In this document: positions 43,700 through 55,553 of the stretch, in pieces | Position numbering within the stretch: position 1 is the first letter of the stretch | How the letters are laid out: each line of letters starts with the position of its first letter | Assembly: GCA_030068075.1 (NCBI GenBank) | Contig: CM057841.1 | Coordinates: forward strand, 45,177,030-45,241,029 | DNA length: 64,000 nucleotides | Origin: Paguma larvata | Taxonomy: Eukaryota > Chordata > Mammalia > Carnivora > Viverridae | Direction: 5' to 3' | Translations under genes and position numbers: made by a program | Notes under the pieces: generated by a model | The model's database searches: none | What the model saw: only the letters and a program-made list of their open reading frames with translations | What the model was told of the DNA's origin: nothing

Positions 43700-44835
43700 A
43701 AGAATGTAAGTACATGAAACTATATGCATAGTAGGTGACAGTAAGTGTTAAAGAGAGAAATAAGACAGAGAAAGGAGATTGAGAATATCTGAGAAAGTGT
43801 AGTTTTAGGCAGGGTGGCAAGGGTGGGGCTTACTGAGAAAGAGTACCAGGCTTAAGACCTATAGACATGAGAATGAGCCATATGGGGGAGGGGAATGTGA
43901 AATGGAAGAGTAACTGCAAAGGCACAGGGGCAGGAGTGTGCCTGGTATGCTCAGGGAATGACAAGGAAGCCAGTGTGGCTGGAAGAGAGTGAGTGAGGGA
44001 AGAGCAGTTGCAGATGAAGTGAGAGGGAAGGAAAAGGGGCCAGCTTCTGGAGCCTTGAAGGCCAGTGTCAGGGTGTTGGCACTCATTCTGAGTGAAATGG
44101 GAAGCCACTGGAGGGTTTTGAGCAGGCGTACATTTTAAGAGTGTCTCTCTGGTGGTTGTGTTGAGTGCAGGCTGAAAGGGGACAAGGTCGGGAGGCTATC
44201 AATAATCCAAGTGAGAAATGATGGCAGCTTGGATGGAGGGCAGTGGTGACAGCAGTCAGATTCTTGATGTATTTTGATGTGAAGTCAGTAGGACTTCCTG
44301 ACAGATTAGAGATGGGAAGCGAGAGAAAGAGAGGCGTCAGAAATGACACCCAAGTTTTTGTCCTGAGCATCTGGAAGATGGAAGCTTTATTGAGATAAGG
44401 GTGGAGGGACAGTTTGAAGGAGAGATGCCAGGAGCTCAGTATTAGATATGACAAATCTGAGATGCCTGTTCAAGATCTAAGTGAGTAGGTGGATAAATAC
44501 ACAGTTGGTGGAGTTCAGGGGAGAGATCTAGCTGGAAACACAAATATGGAAGTCATTAGGGTGTGGATGGTATTTTTTAAGCCACAAATATTGAATGAAA
44601 TCATCCAGGGAGCAAAGTAGCTAAAGAGGTGAGGTCAAAGGACCATGACCTGGGGCATTCTAACATTTAGAGGTCAAAATGATGAACAGGAACCAACTGG
44701 TGACTAAGAAGGAACAGCCAAGGGGGTAAGAAGCAACCCAGAAGTGTTTCAAGGAAGACGGAAAGATCAATTGTGTCAGATGCTTCTGATTGGTCAAGTA
44801 ACAAGAGACTGAAAATTGACCCATCGGATAAATAG

Positions 44836-45540
44836 ACAAAATGCTTAATTAAATAGTTTTCTTGCTTTGTTTAGATGCGTATTCATCTAGCCTTCTCAAC
44901 TGATAGCAAGGCTGGGAGGAAGAGGGGTTGGTTCCCATTGTTATTCTGTACCTGGGTCCCTTCCCCCCACCATGCCTCTCCTTCCCTTCCTCCAGGTGAC
45001 CACCTCCACTCCTGCGCCCAGCCATTCGCGGGGATCTGGAGGTTTACTTACCAGCCAAGGGAACCTTGGACCTGAGCTGAAGCACTAGAACAATGTCTAA
45101 GGCAAGTCACTGCTTCCCAGATTTGGAGAAGGGAGAAAGTTGCGGCTACCACTTTAAAGAGAAGAGGATGGAAGGGTGATAGAAGGGGAAGATGGAGACA
45201 CTGATATTGAGGGAAAACAAATTTTGCTTTTAAAAAATGCCTGCAGCAATTACTGTTGTCAGGAAGCAAAGGAATTTATCTTGGGGCTGCATGGCTCCTT
45301 GATTTAGATAAAGTCATTAATGAGCCTTTTCCAGTTGGCTCCATCCCGGAGCCTCGACGAGGGTAGGGGTTGAGAATTAAATTCCTCTGCACTGAGTCTT
45401 TCCCTGGCAGGTGAGGAAGACAGGCGTGTCAGAGCCTGGGAAACGGGAGAAGAGAGGTGGGAGAAAGATGGCTGGCACAGAATTCCTAGAGGTGGGGCGA
45501 GGCTGAGGAAACTGTTTTTAGAACAGCGAGGTCTAACACG
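44836..45540. other. Unique intergenic DNA
   Basis: No gene was recognised. Confidence 0.45.
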
Positions 45541-45544
45541 AATT

Positions 45545-45975
45545 TCTTTGAACTTTTTGTTGAAGTAATAATAGATATAGAGGAAAATGTGAATTTTCAC
45601 ACACTCCTATAACCTGCACTCATGTCAGGCACCCCAGGAGCCCCTGTCACGTTCTCTTCCAGTCACGACTCCACCCAAGGGCAATCACCATCCTGACTTT
45701 GAACAGCACAGACTAGTTTTGCCTGTTTTTGTACTTTATACAAATGAGCTGTGCCTTTAGCATCTGACTTCTTTCATTTCACACTGTTTCGAGGGGCATC
45801 CATACTGTTGCATACAGTCCCTCTCCCATCCTCACTGCTGTAGACTATTCCATTGTATGATTATAATGCCATCGATTCATCCCTTCCACTGCTGACAGGC
45901 ATAGAATTTGTTTCCATTTGGGGACCATTACTAAAAGTGCTGCCACAAAAGTATTTGGACATGCCTAGTATTCAC
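45545..45975 (-). repeat. Old L1 3' end, antisense, first of two
   Basis: Sequence such as tgacttctttcatttcacac, actattccattgtatgatta and tttgtttccatttggggacc is the L1 3' region in reverse. The same part occurs again at 46600-46850, so this is a separate element. Confidence 0.65.
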
Positions 45976-46029
45976 TCCCCCCTCCCAACAGTTTATTTGG
46001 AAAATTTTCAAATATAGAAAATAGAAACA

Positions 46030-46150
46030 GGGGTGCCTGGCTGGCTCAGGTGGTGAGGTATGTGCCTCCTGATCTTGTGGGTTGTGAGTTCCACCGCCAT
46101 GCTGGATGGAGAGATGACTTAAAAATAAAATCTTTTTTAAAAAAGAAAGA
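46030..46150 (+). repeat. Short-form carnivore SINE in L1
   Basis: The sequence runs from ggggtgcctggctggctcag to aaaataaaatcttttttaaa. Confidence 0.9.
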
Positions 46151-47676
46151 AAACTGAAATCATTGGATCGTGAACCTCCTCTATATGACCCACTTATATT
46201 ATAAATTAATAATTGTACTAAAAAGTTAATATTGTACTATATTTGCTTTATCATGTATCTATCCCTTTACCTATCCATGAGGCCATCATTTTCCTCCCCT
46301 TTTGATGCATTTCACTGTTAGGTACACTTTCCCTAGCATTATATTTCACCCCAAAACATTTCAGTACATATATTACTGACAAAAGTTACTATTTATTCTT
46401 TGAGGGAAAATTGTACCCAAAGTAAAATGCATTCATGTTCAACAGTATTATTATTCAATGAGTACCTGAAATGCATACATCTGTATAACCCAAACTCCTA
46501 TCAAAATATAAAATATTATTTTCATGCCCCTTCCCAGTCGATGCCCACCCCCCTGACAACCATAGTGTTCTCATCTTTTTTTACCATAGATGAGTTCTGC
46601 CTCTTTAGAACTTCATGTAAATGCAATCATACAGTATGTACTCTTTTGTCTAAAGCTTCTTTCACTCGGCGTAATAGTTTTGAAATTCATTCATGGTGTT
46701 GCATGAATAAGTAGTTTGTTCCTTTTTATTGCGTGAATATACCACAATTTGTTTATACATCCTCCTGTTGACTGACATCTGGGATGTTTCCAGTTTGGGG
46801 CTTTATAAAGAAAAATGCTATTACCATTCTCATACTAGTCTTTTTGTAGACATATGCTTTCATTTCTCTTGGGTAAATACCTAAAACCAAAATTGCTGGG
46901 TCATGGGGGTATGTTTAGTTTCGTACGAAACTGCCAGACCTTTATTTCAAAGTGGTTACATGATTTTTACACTCCCACTCACAAAATAGGAAAGTTAATA
47001 TTGTTCAATGCCCTTGCTAACGTTTGGTATTGTCAGTCTTTTTAATTCAAGTTATTCTGGTGGGTACGTAGCAGCACCTCATTTTAAATTTGTTTTAATT
47101 TGCCTTTTTTGATATTTAATGATATTGAGCATGTTTTCAAGTGCCCACTGGCCATTCATCTATTTTCCCTGGTGAAGTGTCTGCTTAAATTTTAGCCATT
47201 TTTTTTGTTGCATTGTCTTTTTTTGCTCTTGAATTATAGGTGTCCTTCCTAAGTCCTAAATGCCAATCTTTTGTCAGACGAATGCTGTCTTTACAAATAA
47301 TGCCTCCCAGCCTACGGCCTGCCTATTCATTATCTTGAATGTCTGGAAAAAAAAAAGTCTTTGCCTATTACCAAGTCATGAAGATGCCGTCCTAGGATTT
47401 CTTATAGAAGTTTTATCATTTCAGTTACTACATTTAGCTCTATGACCCTCCGCAAATTTATTTTTGTGTAGAGTACAAGATAAGGTTGGAAGTTTTTTCT
47501 TCCTTCGTATGGATGTCTAGGTACTCCAGCATCATTTATTGTAAAGACTTTCCTTGCCCTATTAGATCGCTCTGGCACCTGCCAAAAATCAAATGACCAT
47601 TTAAGTCTATTTCTGAACTCCTTATTCTGTTCCATTTACCTGTTGGTTGATCCTTATAATAGAATCATGCTGTCTT

Positions 47677-47855
47677 TTTTTAAGTTTACTTATTTATTTT
47701 CGGGGGAGGGCAGAGCAAGGGAGAGAGGAGCCCAAGCAGGCTCTGCGATGTCAGCATGGAACCCGACACAGGGCTCAGACCCACGAACCCATGAGATCAC
47801 GACCTGAGCTGAAAGCAAGCTGGACACTTAACCAACTGAGCCCCCCAGGTGCCCC
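47677..47855 (-). repeat. Carnivore SINE in L1 with duplication
   Basis: This is a reverse form with a short GA block. It is flanked by catgctgtctt (47666-47676) and catactgtctt (from 47857). Confidence 0.92.
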
Positions 47856-48204
47856 GCATACTGTCTTAATTACTGTAGCTTCACGGTAAGTCCTGAAGTA
47901 GCAGGACTCCTACTGTCATTTTTTTCTTTTCTTTTGGTATTGCTTTGGATATTCCAGGTCCTCCACTTAAATTTTAGAATCATTTGTCATTTAAAAAAGA
48001 AGTTGGCTAGGATTATGATGGAGACTTTGTTGAATTTACATATCCACATGGTGTCATTGACTAACAATACTGAGTCTTTCTTTATGACATGGTCTATTTC
48101 TCTACTTATTAGGTCTTACTGAATTTCTCTCAGCAATGAGTGGCAGTTTTCACTGCATAGTACTTACTTTTGTTAAATTTATCCCTAAGCATTTTATGTT
48201 TTTG

Positions 48205-48384
48205 TTTTTTATTTTAGAGAGAGAGAGAGCATGAGCAGGGGAAGTGGGAGAGAGAGAATCCTAAGCAGGCTCTGCACAGTCAGCGCAGAGCGCCTCGCAG
48301 GGTTTGGTCCCACAAACTGTGAGATCATGACCTGAGCTGAAATGAAAAGTCAGACACTCAACCAGTTGAGCCACCAGGCACCCC
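48205..48384 (-). repeat. Carnivore SINE in L1
   Basis: The sequence runs from ttttattttagagagagaga to gagccaccaggcacccc, with a shortened GA block. Confidence 0.9.
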
Positions 48385-48546
48385 TGGTTTTTTATACTAT
48401 TGTAAGTGGAATGTTTTAAATGTCATTTTTCCAATTATACACTGCTGGTATTCAAAAATACAATTGATTTTTAAAATAATAACCCTGTACCCTGTCAAGT
48501 TGCTAATTCTGGTTATCAGTTCTGTTGTAGATCTCTTAGTATTTCT

Positions 48547-48663
48547 TTTTTTTTTAAGTTTTTTTTTTTTAATTATTAACTCCTATACCCAACGTGGTGC
48601 TCAAACTTACAACCACAAGATCAAGAGTCACATATTCTACTGACCTTGCCAGCCAGGCACCCC
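48547..48663 (-). repeat. Short-form carnivore SINE in L1
   Basis: The sequence runs from a T-rich tail through aaccacaagatcaagagtca to gccagccaggcacccc. Similar flanks cttagtatttctttt and cttgatacttccttt suggest a duplication. Confidence 0.88.
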
Positions 48664-49236
48664 CCTTGATACTTCCTTTTAAACAATCATGCCATCTACA
48701 AATAGAGTTTAAGTTCTTACTCTTCAATCTGTATGTCTCTTGTGCTATTGCACTGATCGGGATCTCCAATACAATGTTGAATACGAAAGGTGAGAGTATA
48801 CCTGCCTTGTGCCTAAGCTTGGGGGGGAAGCATTTAATATTTCACCGGTAAATATGATGTTAGCTCTAGATTTTCCACAGATATGCTTTTTTTTTTGGAG
48901 GAAGCTTTTTTGTGTTCCTAACTTGCTGAGAGTTTTTGTCAAGAATAGATGTTGAAAATGTATAAAATTTTTTCTACCAGAGATGGTCTTTCTTTTCTTC
49001 TTTCTTTTAATATGGTGCATTACATTGATTTTCCAGTGTTAGACCAGTTTTGCATTCCTAAGAGAAATCCCCCAGGTTATGATGGATTTTTCTTTTTATA
49101 TATCATCAGATTTTACTTGCTAACATTTTATTATGAATTTTTGCATCAATTCAGGAGAGATAATGGTTTTAATTTCCTTCCTATGTCCCTCCCTCTCGTT
49201 CTCCTTCTTTCTTTTTTCTTTTCTAATGTTTTTCTT

Positions 49237-49456
49237 TTTTTTTTTAATGTTTATTTATTTTTGAGACACAGAGAGAGAGGGGGGAAAGAGCACGAGTGGG
49301 GGAGGAGCAGAGAGAGAGGGAGACACAGAATCCGAAGCAGGCTCCAGGCTCCGAGCTGTCAGCACAGAGCCTGACGTGGGGCTCAAACTTGGGAACAGTG
49401 AGATCATGACCTGAGCCGAAGTCGGGCGCTCAAGTAACTAAGCCACCCAGGTGCCC
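49237..49456 (-). repeat. Carnivore SINE in L1, perfect duplication
   Basis: This is a complete reverse long form with ttttctaatgttttt immediately on both sides (about 49220-49234 and from 49457). Confidence 0.95.
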
Positions 49457-51226
49457 CTTTTCTAATGTTTTTCCAGTTTTGGTATCAGGGGTACATCAGC
49501 CTCACAAAACAAATTGAAAAGCATTTCTTTCTTTCTTTTCTGGATGAGTTTTTGTAGCATTGGTAATATTCTTCTTAAATAGTTGACAGAATTCATGAAT
49601 AGACCATCTGGACCCAGAATCTCCTTTGCAAGAAGGTTCTTGATAATGCATTCAGTTTGTTTACTGGTTAAAGGGACATTCAGATTTTTTATATTATCTT
49701 ATGTCAGTTTTAGAAGATATAGTTTTCAAGGAATTTGTCCATTTCATCTAGAATATCCAATTTATTGGCATAGATTTGTTTATGACATTCTTTTAACAGC
49801 CTTTTAATGTCTTTAGTGTAGTGATATGCCTTCTTGTGTTCCTGATACTGGTAGTTTGTCTTCTCTCTTTTACTGGGGGGGCAGGGGAAAGGTGGTCAGT
49901 CTGGTAGGGGTTAATCAATTTTGTTACCTTCTCAAAAAACCAACTTTTGGCTTTGCTAAATTTATTATTTATCTGCTTCTATTTTATAATTTCTGTTCTT
50001 CTCTATATTATTTCCTTCCTATCATTTACTTTAGGTTTTAGTTTGCTCTTCTTTTTCTACCTTCTGAAAGTGAAACATAGGCCTTTTTTTTTTTTTTTTC
50101 CAATATTAGGTTTTACAGCTATAAATACATCTGTAAGAACCACTTTGTTTCATCTTGAGAAGTTTGGTATGTTTTATTTTTATTATCATTCAGCTCAAAA
50201 TATTTTCTAATATTCTCTGAGATTTCTTAGACTTTTTGTTATGTAGAACTGTGCTGTTTAATTTCCAAGTATTTGGGGTTTTCTACATATGTTGTTATTG
50301 ACTTGTAATTTAATCCGTGGTGGTCAGATAACATACTCTATATGATTTTAGCCCTTTTAAATTTATTGGGATTTGTTTTATGGCCCAGAATATGATCTAC
50401 CTTGGTGAAGGTATCAAGGACACTTACACTTGAAAGTAATGTGTGGATGCTTTGTTCTATAAATATTAATCAGATCAAGGTGGTTGAAGTGTTATTCAAA
50501 TCTTTTATGTCTTTACTGATTTTTGTCTAGTTGTTTTTTATAATTGTTGAGAGAGTGGTGTTAAAACGTCCAACTACGATAGCGAATTTGTGTATCTCTC
50601 CCTTTATTTCTGTCATTCTGTTAGTTTTTCCTTCATGTCTTTTGAAACTCTGTTATGTATGCTTATTATACCTTCCTGATGATATTTATTATCATGAGTT
50701 TTCTTTTTTAATCTCTGGTGATAGTCTCCATCTTAAGGCCTACTTCATTTGATATTAATTTAGCTACTTCAACTTTCTTATACTTACCATCTGCATGATA
50801 TGTCTTTTCCCATATCTTTCCACTTCCTATTAACTGCTTTTGTGTGTCTCTTGTAGACAGTATGTTGGGCCGTGCTTTTGTATCTGATAGATTTTGCCTT
50901 TTCATTGAAGTGTTGAAGACTAGTAACAGTGATAGGGTTGAGTGTCAGTCTACAATTTTACAATTTTTTCCTCTTTATACACTTTTTTGTTCCTCTCTTC
51001 CTCTTTTCTTGCCTTCTTTTTGGGTTAATGAATATTTATTAGAAATCTACTCAATTAGTTTTGTTATATTTCTTTGCATTTTTCAGGTAGAAAATTATAA
51101 TATATATCCTTAACATTTCACAGTCTATTTAGAATTAATATTGTACCGCTTCAGGTAAAATAAGTATTAAGTGTTACATCTATGTAAGTTATAAACCTCA
51201 CAATACGATGTTAAAATGTTTGTTTA

Positions 51227-51383
51227 GGGGGCTCCTGGGTGGCTCAGTCAGTTCTTGATTTTGGCTCAGGTCATATCTCATGGATTGAGCCCCACACATC
51301 AGCACTGTCAGCACTGAGCCTGCTCGGGGTTCTCTCTCTCTCCCTCTCTCTCTGTTCCCCCTTCATGCACATGAGCTCTCTCA
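51227..51383 (+). repeat. Carnivore SINE with deletions, ending in GGAA repeats
   Basis: The head gggggctcctgggtggctca is followed by a gapped body (the first and second promoter-box regions are shortened) and a CT block. Its normal A-rich tail is replaced by a GGAA microsatellite. Confidence 0.88.
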
Positions 51384-51466
51384 GGAAGGAAGGAAGGAAG
51401 GAAGGAAGGAAGAAGGAAGGAAGGAAAGAAAGCAAGGAAAGAAGGAAGGAAGGAAGAGAGAGAGAA
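51384..51466. repeat. GGAA/GAAA microsatellite
   Basis: Seven perfect GGAA units (51384-51411) are followed by imperfect GGAA, GAAA and GA units. Confidence 0.95.
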
Positions 51467-51649
51467 ATGGAGGCTTTAAAAAAGTTTGCTTTAAACATTT
51501 ATAGGTATTTTAAGAAATGGAGATGAAAGTGATTTCTTATATTTACTATTTTTGGTGCTCTTCATATTCCTGAAGATCCAAATTTCTCCCTGGTATCTTT
51601 TCTTTTTACTCTGAAAAAACTTTCTTTAGCATTTCCTACAGTGCAGATT

Positions 51650-51712
51650 TGTTGTCTATGACCTTGTTTGTCTATGACTTTGTCTATGAATTTGTTGTCT
51701 ATGACGTCGTTT
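51650..51712. repeat. Short tandem repeat of TTGTCTATGAC type
   Basis: Five irregular copies of a tgtctatga-containing unit lie in tandem within the L1 remnant. Confidence 0.8.
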
Positions 51713-51760
51713 ATCCATAAATGTCCTTATTTAATTTTAAACACTTTCCTGTCCAGGACT

Positions 51761-53339
51761 ACGTTGTACTGCCCTTCTCTGTTTCCCACAAGACTTCAGG
51801 AAAGGCCGTTTCACAAAAAAGACCTGGTTACTGGCGCCTTGGGGAGCATGGGGAGAAACGTGACTGGGGGGGTAAAAAGCAGCAGCAATCGAGAACAGAA
51901 ATGAAGCAAACTATCCTTCTGTCATCGAGGAGCGCCCCAAAGTTCACGTGATGACGCTCAAGCCTCCAAACCTCTCATCCGTTAGAGGAAGAGCTACCCC
52001 AGAAACACGGAGCATGTGAGGACATTCAGGTTACGCGAAAGGCAACTTTAATTCAACTTAACAAGTATTAGTAAGTGTGCGATGTGTACTTTCAGTCCTT
52101 TGGGCCTTCATTAGGACTTTTCGGGAATCTTACTTTTCAGCTGGGGAATGTGCAGACTCGGCAGAAGGACTCCCTGCCCACTGGCCTGTGGGCTCGGCTG
52201 ACTTCATGACTCCACCTGGGAAGGCGCTCATCAGCCAGAGGCTTCCAGATGTGCCCCATAAACAGAGAGACATGTCAAAACACAGAGAGTTGAAAAAAGC
52301 ATCCTCTCACCGCCGGTGATACTAGGGAAAGAATTTTCCTGAGGCACGTGTTGCTCACCAAAGCCAGGCGTGCCTGGGGTGGGTGGTGTGGGAACTTCGG
52401 TCTAGCCTCCCCTGGGAAAGAGTCAGGCCCGGTGCAGGGCCAGGGCTGGGGTGAGACGGGAGACGCACTCGCCTCCAGTGCAGAATTGAAGAGGGCGCCC
52501 CAAATCTCAGAAATCAAGATAAATACTATTTTGCTGCAATATTTTTCTTTACCAAAAAAAAAAAAACCCCACAAAATTAATGTGAAAAAGCTCAACGATG
52601 AACAAAATATTAAAATTGTAAATAAGTCAGAGCAACTCTGCACTTGCAGAAGGCCTGTCACCTGCCATCTCCCGGTCCCGCCCATGCTGGGACCTACCTT
52701 CACTTAAAATGGTGGCGTTTTGTTCATCATGGATCTTCCCACATTAATTGTGATTTAAAAATATATTCCATTAAAATGACATTTATCTCGATTACTGTGG
52801 TTTTGGTTGCTCCTCAAATTTTGCACTTGCCTTACCCTGGTACCAGCCCTTGAACATCCTTGAGAACCTCTTTAAAATCTCCCCTGCCACTCCTCCAGCC
52901 CATCAAAAGAAATCCCCCAACATACTTTGGTGGTAAGAAGACATTTTTTCCATATATAAATGTAAAAAGCTTACTGGCGACACTAATAACAGCCGGAAGA
53001 AGGATTTGTGTAAACTCCTGCCACAGTTCATTCGGCAGACTTATAAACAGGGGTTCTAACAGGCTTCTAGATCCCAGAGCAAACAGTCGTCTGTTAAAAT
53101 GACCTTAAATTTCTTCACCTGAACATGAGAGACTAAGAACTAAGGCTGAAAAATACAAGAATTTGACTTTATCTTATTATATTGGTTATATAACACACAT
53201 GAATATATTTGTTATGTATTCATGATTTCGGTGGGATGGAACAATTAAATCTCAGCTCTGAGACTTTATGGTCAGCATGGTGCCATTCATAAAATATTGA
53301 ATCCATTTCACTCAGTCCCACTGCGTGTCAGTAGAGGCG
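51761..53339. other. Unique intergenic DNA
   Basis: No gene or clear repeat was seen. A TCACGTGA octamer followed by TGACG lies at 51944-51956. Confidence 0.45.
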
Positions 53340-53490
53340 ACATGAAGAACAGCAAAAACTCTAGATTGTGAATCCCAGTTAGGATCTATATTACCCATTT
53401 CATTTGGAGCAAGTCATGAAATGTCCTTGGGTCTCGCTTTCCTCATCTGTAAAAGGGGGCTCCAAATTTAGCTTAAATACCATGTCATTA
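53340..53490 (+). repeat. MIR fragment
   Basis: The sequence agcaagtcatgaaatgtcct, then ttcctcatctgtaaaagggg, is in MIR plus-strand order. Confidence 0.7.
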
Positions 53491-53778
53491 AAAAGAACTC
53501 TTAATTGCTTGCTTCTTTATTTATGCTAAATAATTACAGGTCACCTTGGTTATCCATGGTGTCTAAAATTAGGAAAGCTAATTTTGAAAAATAAAGAATT
53601 ATTTCTAAGGAACATTTTGAAAAAGGAGATAGGAATACGTAGAGCCAAATTTTGTTTTAAACAATAATGAATATAAAATTATTTGGAGTCCAACAAATCG
53701 GTATTCATATGCCAAACGGGAGAGACAGTGACCATTTGTAGTCTGTAACCTAACAGAGTTCAGAACTGACATTCTGAG
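53491..53778. other. Unique intergenic DNA
   Basis: AT-rich sequence with nothing recognised. Confidence 0.4.
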
Positions 53779-54105
53779 GGGCACCTGGCTGGCTCAGTTG
53801 GTAGAACACACAACTCTTAAAATATTTTTTTAATGTTTATTTATTTTTGAGACAGAGTGACAGAACATGGGTGGAGGAGGGGCAGAAAGAGAGGGAGACA
53901 CAGACTCAGAAGCAGGCTCCAGGCTCTGAGCTGTCAGCACAGAGCCTAACATGGGGCTCAAACTCATTAACCACGAGATCACGACCTGAGCCGAAGTCAG
54001 ACGCTCAACTGACTGAGCCACTCAGCACCCCAAGAACATGCAACTCTTGATCCTGGGGTCATGAGTCTGAGCCCCATATTGGGCATAGGGATTACTTTAA
54101 AACCA
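53779..54105 (+). repeat. Short-form carnivore SINE split by another SINE
   Basis: The left half (53779-53818) ends agaacacacaactctt and the right half (from 54033) restarts agaacatgcaactctt, continuing to gccccatattgggcataggg. The 16-bp repeat is the target-site duplication of the inserted element. Confidence 0.92.
53819..54032 (-). repeat. Carnivore SINE nested in a short SINE
   Basis: This is a reverse long form running from an A/T-rich tail and aatgtttatttatttttgag to gagccactcagcacccc. Confidence 0.94.
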
Positions 54106-54544
54106 AAGTTCAAAGTAGACACTCGGGGCTAAAACATCAGTGATTTGGGTTGATTAAAAAAAAATGGGCTTAACATCGGAGCTAAAGCTCCAGCAGGTGG
54201 AGGAGGAACACTGCACTTGACAATGGCTGACTATCATTCTTCAGGGGCGGAAACATCACATTCTCACCAGGAGTTAATGAAGATTCCAGATTCTATTATT
54301 AATTTCCTCCCCAAAATCTAGTCTTGTCGGGATTGCGATTCCTGATTCTGACTGGGCAGCACGTGCAAGGTTAGAATTATTCCTCAATTATCCTGGCAGA
54401 CCACCTCCTCTGCTCCTCACGCTCAATTCCAGCTGTTCTTTTCCACCTTACAGCCGGGTGAGTCTCCAAGACCTTCTCCAAGAACCCAATAGACACTAAG
54501 ATCTTAACCAAAAAGAATAGAAATAAAGTCCTGTGAGGTCCCTG
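54106..54544. other. Unique intergenic DNA
   Basis: No gene was recognised. Confidence 0.4.
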
Positions 54545-55340
54545 TATAGCTTGTCTCTTTATAGTTTTGTAACAGCGTTGTTGAGGTTTACTTTACCTAC
54601 CACACCATTCACCCATTTGAAGTGTAAAATTCATATTTTCATCAATCTGAAAGGGAACCTTGTGCCCATTAACAGTCACCTCCCATTCTCCCATATCCCC
54701 CAGCTCCAGGCGACCACTCATCCACTTTCTGTCCCTATAGATTTGCCTTTTGTGGACGTTTCATATAAATGAATCATTATATGGTCTTCCGTGACTGGCT
54801 TATATCTTCAGGGTTCATCGTGTTGTACCATGAATCTGCACTCTAACCTTTATGACTGCATGCCATTGTATGGAATGGCATTTCATTTATCCATTCATCA
54901 GATGGTGGACATTTGGGATTGGACACTTTTTGGCTGCAGTGAATAATGCTGCAATGAACACAGTGCACAAGGTTTGTTGGATAGATGTTTTCAGTTCTCT
55001 CGGGCATATATCTAGAAATGGAGTTGCTGGATCATATGTACCTTTATAGTTTTTGGTTTTGTTTTTGTTTTTTGAGGGAGAGAGAGAGAATGTGAGCCGG
55101 GGGAGGGGCAGAGCAAGCAGGAGAGAGAATCTCAAGCAGGCTCCATGCCCAGGGCGGAACTTGAGGCGGCGCTCAATCTCATGGCGATCATGACCTGAGC
55201 CCAAATCAAGAGTTCAACGCTTAACCAACTGAGCCACCCAGGCCCCCCCTTACCTTTCTATAGAATAATGTGACAATTATCTCTCCCCGCATGGAAAATT
55301 ACCTCAATGCTTCATGGCTGAAAACAACAATAATCAGGGG
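54545..55340 (-). repeat. Old L1 3' region, antisense, split by a SINE
   Basis: The blocks acatttgggattggacactt, gaataatgctgcaatgaaca, ctcgggcatatatctagaaa and gttgctggatcatatgtacc are the L1 3' region in reverse. A SINE at 55052-55249 interrupts it, and the portion after 55250 is uncertain. Confidence 0.7.
55052..55249 (-). repeat. Carnivore SINE in L1
   Basis: The sequence runs from ttttgttttttgagggagag to gagccacccaggcccccc. Confidence 0.9.
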
Positions 55341-55553
55341 CGTGCGGGTCGCTCAGTCGGTTGAGCATCCTACTTTCGGCTCAGGTCAGGATCTCACAGT
55401 TTGTGAGTTCAAGCCTCACGTCGGGCTCTGTGCTGACAGCTCGGAGCCTGGAGCCTGCTTCAGATTCTGTGTCTCCTCTCTTTCTGCCCCACTCATTCCC
55501 TCTCTCCTCTCTCTCTCTCTGTCTCTCATAAAATAAACATTAAAAAAAAAAAC
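55337..55553 (+). repeat. Carnivore SINE, long form
   Basis: The head ggggcgtgcgggtcgctcag has changes at CpG positions. The CT block and an A-rich tail are present. Confidence 0.92.

Larger units (their letters stand above)
43255..44835 (-). repeat. L2-type LINE, reverse-transcriptase region, split by two SINEs
   Basis: From left to right the sequence follows L2 read in antisense: a 3' piece (gatatatgccaggactgttg), then tggcaagggtggggcttact, aatgggaagccactggaggg, cctggggcattctaacattt and gtcagatgcttctgattggt. On the minus strand a broken frame at 44083-44454 keeps residues of the L2 RT C-terminal part. It is interrupted by SINEs at 43371-43699 and is a decayed relic. Confidence 0.75.
45985..51760 (-). 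repeat. Old L1, several kb, antisense, interrupted by SINEs
   Basis: From the 3' UTR on the left (caaatatagaaaatagaaac; catataccacaatttg-like at 46735) it passes through ORF2 sequence in antisense: tctcttgggtaaatacctaa (46867), gttggctaggattatgatgg (48002), tttcttttaatatggtgcat (49000), gaatagaccatctggaccca (49595), atttccaagtatttggggtt (50260) and ttagcatttcctacagtgca (51625). Frames are broken throughout. SINEs at 46030, 47677, 48205, 48547, 49237 and 51227 interrupt it. The subfamily was not assigned, and it could be a chain of fragments. Confidence 0.75.

Noticed and set aside
44083..44454. 123-codon minus-strand frame resembling a reverse-transcriptase C-terminus
   Set aside because: It is part of the decayed L2-type element, with no complete catalytic domain, so it is listed as a repeat and not as a gene.
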